Below, one piece after another: positions 8,445 through 9,929 of a stretch of 9,929 nucleotides of DNA. Below the pieces are notes generated by a model that saw only the letters and a list, made by a program, of their open reading frames with translations, had not been told where the DNA came from and searched no databases. Source of the DNA: Avanaerovorax sp964442135 (lineage in GTDB: Bacteria; Bacillota; Clostridia; Peptostreptococcales; Anaerovoracaceae); assembly GCA_964442135.1 (NCBI GenBank), contig CAYTYN010000044.1:1-9929 (forward strand). Direction: 5' to 3'. The translations under genes were made by a program, and so were the position numbers. The first letter of the stretch is position 1; every line of letters begins with the position of its first letter.

Positions 8445-8540
8445 ATGGCTGAGTGCAGATGTAAGGCGTGCGGATGGCCCTCTGACGATGACAAAGAGGG
8501 GATAGCATTTGTCGGGATTGCCGATATAAAGCGCTGCTGA
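8445..8540 (+). CDS. Small cysteine-rich protein, 31 aa, unknown function
   Basis: Not recognised as any known family. The predicted peptide starts MAECRCKACGWPSDDD and ends with IKRC. It has cysteines at 4, 6, 9 and 31 (a C-X-C-X2-C group near the N-terminus plus the C-terminal residue), enough to bind a metal or iron-sulfur cluster or to form disulfides. An Asp triplet (14-16) follows, then a short hydrophobic stretch GIAFVGIADI. Reality is supported by the GGGAGG ribosome binding site at perfect spacing and by its exact fit between the methyltransferase (16-nt gap) and the activation-domain gene, whose ATG begins 1 nt after this TGA. It could be a real micro-protein or a leader whose translation opens the downstream start, and the two roles are compatible. 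It is not an obvious frame-shifted piece of its neighbour: the downstream frame has a stop at 8527-8529. Confidence 0.6.
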   Translation: MAECRCKACGWPSDDDKEGIAFVGIADIKRC

Positions 8541-8541
8541 T

Positions 8542-9231
8542 ATGGAAAAGGTTTTTTTCAGACCCTCCAGAGCCCGGGCTGACGCCATGGCTCGGGAGCT
8601 TTTAGAAGGGCGTCTGGCAAAGGACTGTGTAAGCCTTGAAGGTGAGGAGCTGAGAAGGGGAGCCTTCAATATCCTCCACAGGCTAAAGGAAGGGATATGC
8701 TTAAACAGTCAATGGGTGTTCCTTTCCCAAAATGAGTTTTCAATGGAAGGAAGCCGCCTAAAGGCAGGGGGAACGTCCATAAGCTGCCGCGTGTTCCAGC
8801 GGATAGATCCCTCATGGACAGAAGGAGCCATTCTATACGCTTGTACCGCCGGAGATTTTCAGCCTTCGGGACTTGATCCCATGAATCAGATATACGCAGA
8901 TTATTGGGGCACGGCCTACGTGGACGCGATAAGGACTTTGGCAAAGGAGGAGATGAGATCCTCATTTCGGGCAGAAGGCCTTGAGATGAGCGAGAGCTTT
9001 GGTCCGGGCTTTTTCGGCATGGACATTTCCGAAATAGGCTCAATAGCGGAAATACTGGATTTTGAAGAGATAGGCGTCCGCATAGGAAGAGGCGGACTGA
9101 TGGAGCCGGAAAAATCCTGCTGCGGTATATTCCTTCTGGTAAACGAAGGGTATGAAAAACCGAAGGCAGAATGTGAAAGCTGCATGGGCGGTTCGGCAGG
9201 CTGCAGTCTTTGTCAGGTGACGGCTCGATAA
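8542..9231 (+). CDS. Stand-alone vitamin B12-dependent methionine synthase activation-domain protein
   Basis: The 229-aa protein resembles the AdoMet-binding activation domain of MetH (Met_synt_B12 family), which remethylates inactivated cobalamin. Family-like elements are ILYACTAG (97-104), YADYWGTAYVDAI (118-130), the AdoMet-loop region ESFGPGFFGMDISE (151-164) and EIGVRI, leading to GLMEPEKSCCGIFLL (185-199). In MetH the equivalent segment reads PGYGDW with a PxKS block further on. The tail carries paired cysteines C211-X2-C214 and C221-X2-C224, a feature of many separately encoded clostridial versions. It may reactivate a split methionine synthase or another corrinoid protein encoded elsewhere. 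The ATG at 8542 has no ribosome binding site, and the frame has a stop only 12 nt upstream, so translation is probably coupled to the preceding 31-codon ORF. The first 60 residues match the family poorly. Assignment rests on motif similarity recognised by eye. Confidence 0.72.
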   Translation: MEKVFFRPSRARADAMARELLEGRLAKDCVSLEGEELRRGAFNILHRLKEGICLNSQWVFLSQNEFSMEGSRLKAGGTSISCRVFQRIDPSWTEGAILYACTAGDFQPSGLDPMNQIYADYWGTAYVDAIRTLAKEEMRSSFRAEGLEMSESFGPGFFGMDISEIGSIAEILDFEEIGVRIGRGGLMEPEKSCCGIFLLVNEGYEKPKAECESCMGGSAGCSLCQVTAR

Positions 9232-9251
9232 GGGAAGGGGATAAAAGAAGC

Positions 9252-9282
9252 AAAAAGGAGATAGGAACGAGCCATATCCCCT
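9252..9282 (-). terminator. Rho-independent terminator for the minus-strand small ORF
   Basis: In the minus-strand RNA, AGGGGATA pairs with TATCTCCT (plus positions 9275-9282 and 9256-9263) through one G-U wobble. GG/CC pairs extend the stem inside the loop, and TTTTT follows directly (plus A-run 9252-9256), then more T-rich sequence. In the plus-strand RNA the wobble becomes an A-C mismatch and no T-run follows, so the signal is specific to the minus strand. It ends about 30 nt after the small ORF stop. No separate plus-strand terminator is evident for the ygiQ unit. GGGGATA (9237-9243) could also pair with TATCCCC (9275-9281) across a long loop. Confidence 0.6.
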
Positions 9283-9312
9283 GACCTTTGAAGCTTACCT
9301 GCGCCGGCGTAC

Positions 9313-9423
9313 TTATCTGGCAGCTGAGTGCCTCTTTCTGGTCACTGCCGCCACTGCGGTGATAAAGGCCGCCACGCTTACAGCCAGCGACGCTATGCTG
9401 AGTACGAAGGATGCTATTTTCAT
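9313..9423 (-). CDS. Small single-span membrane protein, 36 aa, unknown function
   Basis: Not recognised as a named family. The 36-residue product begins MKIASFVLSIASLAVSVAAF. It consists of one uninterrupted hydrophobic helix (about residues 3-27, rich in Ala, Val, Ser and Ile) followed by a basic tail beginning TRKRH (28-32), the layout of a membrane peptide with a cytoplasmic positive C-terminus. GAGGTG lies 4 nt before the ATG, complementary to the 16S rRNA end. A possible promoter is upstream and a strand-specific terminator is downstream, giving a complete monocistronic unit of under 250 nt. Such peptides act as subunits or modulators of membrane proteins, or as type I toxins. Nothing here decides between these, and I see no clear antisense RNA promoter. 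The ORF is convergent to the ygiQ unit and divergent from the tRNA. Confidence 0.6.
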   Translation of the reverse strand: MKIASFVLSIASLAVSVAAFITAVAAVTRKRHSAAR

Positions 9424-9461
9424 TATTCACCTCTCCCTTCTGCCATTTGGCTTATACATAT

Positions 9462-9490
9462 ATAATGACGCAGCTTTGGAAAAAATGCAA
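9462..9490 (-). promoter_or_regulatory. Possible promoter of the small membrane ORF
   Basis: Reading the minus strand, TTGCAT (9490-9485) and CATTAT (9467-9462) are 17 nt apart and match the sigma-A boxes at 3/6 and 4/6 positions. The site is in an AT-rich gap and would give a leader of about 30 nt before the ATG at 9423. On the plus strand the same bases include a perfect TATAAT (9461-9466), which could instead drive the tRNA with a leader of about 110 nt, though its -35 region (near 9438) is poor. Confidence 0.3.
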
Positions 9491-9520
9491 GAAAAAAATG
9501 AATGGGAGTGTAAGGGGGGA

Positions 9521-9536
9521 GCAGGTGAAAATCTGC
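9521..9536 (+). other. GAAA-capped hairpin upstream of the tRNA
   Basis: GCAGGT and ATCTGC pair over 6 bp, with one G-U wobble, around a GAAA loop (a GNRA tetraloop). No T-run follows. It lies in the gap between the micro-ORF and the tRNA, where I see no convincing gene. It could be part of the tRNA precursor leader or of a small RNA, or be chance. Confidence 0.35.
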
Positions 9537-9583
9537 TTGCAATGGTGCGGCTTTTGTGATAAGGTATTGTAGTCATGGGTTGT

Positions 9584-9671
9584 GGAGGATTGACCGAGTG
9601 GCTAAGGAGCTCGCCTGGAAAGCGAGTAAGGTGTAACAGCCCCGCGGGTTCGAGTCCCGTGTCCTCCGCCA
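9584..9671 (+). tRNA. tRNA-Ser (anticodon GGA)
   Basis: A complete class II tRNA. The acceptor stem GGAGGAT (9584-9590) pairs with GTCCTCC (9661-9667), followed by discriminator G and an encoded CCA (9669-9671). The anticodon stem CTCGC/GCGAG holds the loop CTGGAAA, with anticodon GGA at 9617-9619, reading UCC and UCU. The long variable arm (9627-9643, 17 nt) is typical of serine tRNAs. The T arm is GCGGG/CCCGT with TTCGAGT (9649-9655). The discriminator G is the serine identity base. It stands alone in the window and is followed by its own terminator. Serine tRNA 3' ends are frequent integration sites for mobile elements. Confidence 0.97.
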
Positions 9672-9677
9672 GAGAAA

Positions 9678-9705
9678 AAGGAGACTGTTTCAGGTCTCTT
9701 TCTTT
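9678..9705 (+). terminator. Terminator of the tRNA-Ser transcript
   Basis: AAGGAGACT (9678-9686) pairs with GGTCTCTTT (9693-9701) over 9 bp with two G-T wobbles and a 6-nt loop, followed by TTTCTTT. It begins 6 nt after the CCA end, so the tRNA is the last gene of its transcript. Confidence 0.8.
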
Positions 9706-9722
9706 ATTTATGCAGGTTCGAC

Positions 9723-9744
9723 AAAATATGTTACACCATATTTT
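9723..9744. repeat. Perfect AT-rich inverted repeat
   Basis: AAAATATG (9723-9730) and CATATTTT (9737-9744) are exact inverted copies around TTACAC. The symmetry and lack of GC suit a dimeric repressor operator more than a terminator. It lies between the tRNA terminator and a possible minus-strand gene end, flanked by two short copies of tRNA 3' sequence (GGTTCGA at 9715-9721 and GTCCTCCG at 9750-9757). Confidence 0.5.
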
Positions 9745-9791
9745 ATAAAGTCCTCCGTCTGAAGAGATTTCCGACCTAAAGGCAAAAGAGC

Positions 9792-9929
9792 CTATCCTAG
9801 ATTTTTAATATTCATCTGCAAAATATACATTGCAATTCTACGATTCATGGGACGGGAATGATTAAATACATTACGCAGGGTTAACAGAACCCGTGGTATG
9901 GGAATGATAACAAATAGGACAATACATAC
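9792..9929 (-). CDS. Possible 3' end of a minus-strand gene running off the window (uncertain)
   Basis: On the minus strand one frame is open for 45 codons from the window edge to a TAG at 9794-9792. The peptide begins with a hydrophobic run (VCIVLFVIIPIP) and continues with basic residues (LRNVFNHSRPMNRR), ending in MNIKNLG. I recognise no family. Codons here favour CGT, AAT and ATT rather than the AGA/AGG and ATA of neighbouring genes, and the base composition is much more AT-rich. A run this long arises fairly often by chance in such DNA, so this is only a candidate. Confidence 0.22.
   Translation of the reverse strand, partial: VCIVLFVIIPIPRVLLTLRNVFNHSRPMNRRIAMYILQMNIKNLG
9854..9908 (+). 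repeat. Short direct repeats and a small hairpin
   Basis: GGGAATGAT occurs at 9854-9862 and 9900-9908, 46 nt apart, each followed within about 20 nt by AATACAT. Between them GGGTT/AACCC (9878-9892) forms a small stem around AACAG. No function is evident. They could be binding sites or vestiges, and the uncertain reading frame ending at 9792 runs across them. Confidence 0.3.

Noticed and set aside
8666..9430. 254-codon minus-strand reading frame opposite the activation-domain gene
   Set aside because: It needs a GTG start directly against its Shine-Dalgarno, is Ser/Pro/Arg-rich like typical antisense frames, and lies opposite a plus-strand gene with recognisable family motifs.
9359..9559. 66-codon plus-strand frame across the gap before the tRNA
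   Set aside because: There is no Shine-Dalgarno, it crosses an AT-rich intergenic region and it lies opposite the better-supported membrane micro-ORF.
9499..9573. 24-codon plus-strand ORF with three cysteines
   Set aside because: An A-run rather than a ribosome binding site precedes the ATG, and it overlaps the GAAA hairpin. Most likely chance.
9780..9793. AGGC/GCCT hairpin near the possible minus-strand gene end
   Set aside because: A 4-bp stem is too short to call a terminator.
1..9929. CRISPR array, insertion sequence or transposase
   Set aside because: No regularly spaced repeats and no transposase-like or terminal inverted repeat structure were seen on either strand.

Overview
The window looks like a chromosomal segment of a Gram-positive anaerobe, most likely a member of the Clostridia. 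The evidence is purine-rich Shine-Dalgarno sites before most genes, frequent AGA/AGG arginine and ATA isoleucine codons in DNA of intermediate GC content, a lipoprotein with a classic lipobox, and gene families (BMP/Nup-type ABC importer, short-form YgiQ, stand-alone B12-dependent methionine synthase activation domain) that are common in that class. I cannot name a genus.

Positions 1-5243 hold a complete BMP-family (Nup/Pnr-type) ABC importer. It has a promoter, a substrate-binding lipoprotein (98-1234), a long intergenic hairpin resembling a leaky terminator (1252-1296), a double-domain ATPase (1359-2894) and two BPD_transp_2-type permeases (2894-4192, 4192-5202). The ATPase and permease genes overlap by 1 nt (TAATG). 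A strong terminator at 5217-5243 closes the unit. The likely role is uptake of purine nucleosides or a related small molecule.

Positions 5274-9231 hold a second, tightly packed unit: a YgiQ-family radical SAM protein, a beta-class DNA amino-methyltransferase overlapping it by ATGA, a 31-codon cysteine-rich ORF with a very good ribosome binding site, and 1 nt later a stand-alone methionine synthase activation-domain protein with no ribosome binding site of its own. All three recognisable proteins belong to families that use S-adenosylmethionine. No restriction enzyme is next to the methyltransferase.

Positions 9232-9583 carry, on the minus strand, a 36-codon single-span membrane peptide ORF with its own ribosome binding site, a possible promoter, and a downstream hairpin plus T-run that pairs well only in the minus-strand RNA. 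Then comes tRNA-Ser(GGA) with encoded CCA (9584-9671) and its terminator. The last roughly 220 bases are clearly more AT-rich. They contain a perfect inverted repeat, short repeats of the tRNA 3' end, and a possible minus-strand gene end running off the window. This may be the border of another region or simply intergenic DNA.

The best candidates for something undescribed are the two micro-ORFs (8445-8540 and 9313-9423) and the AdoMet-themed cluster around the orphan methyltransferase.
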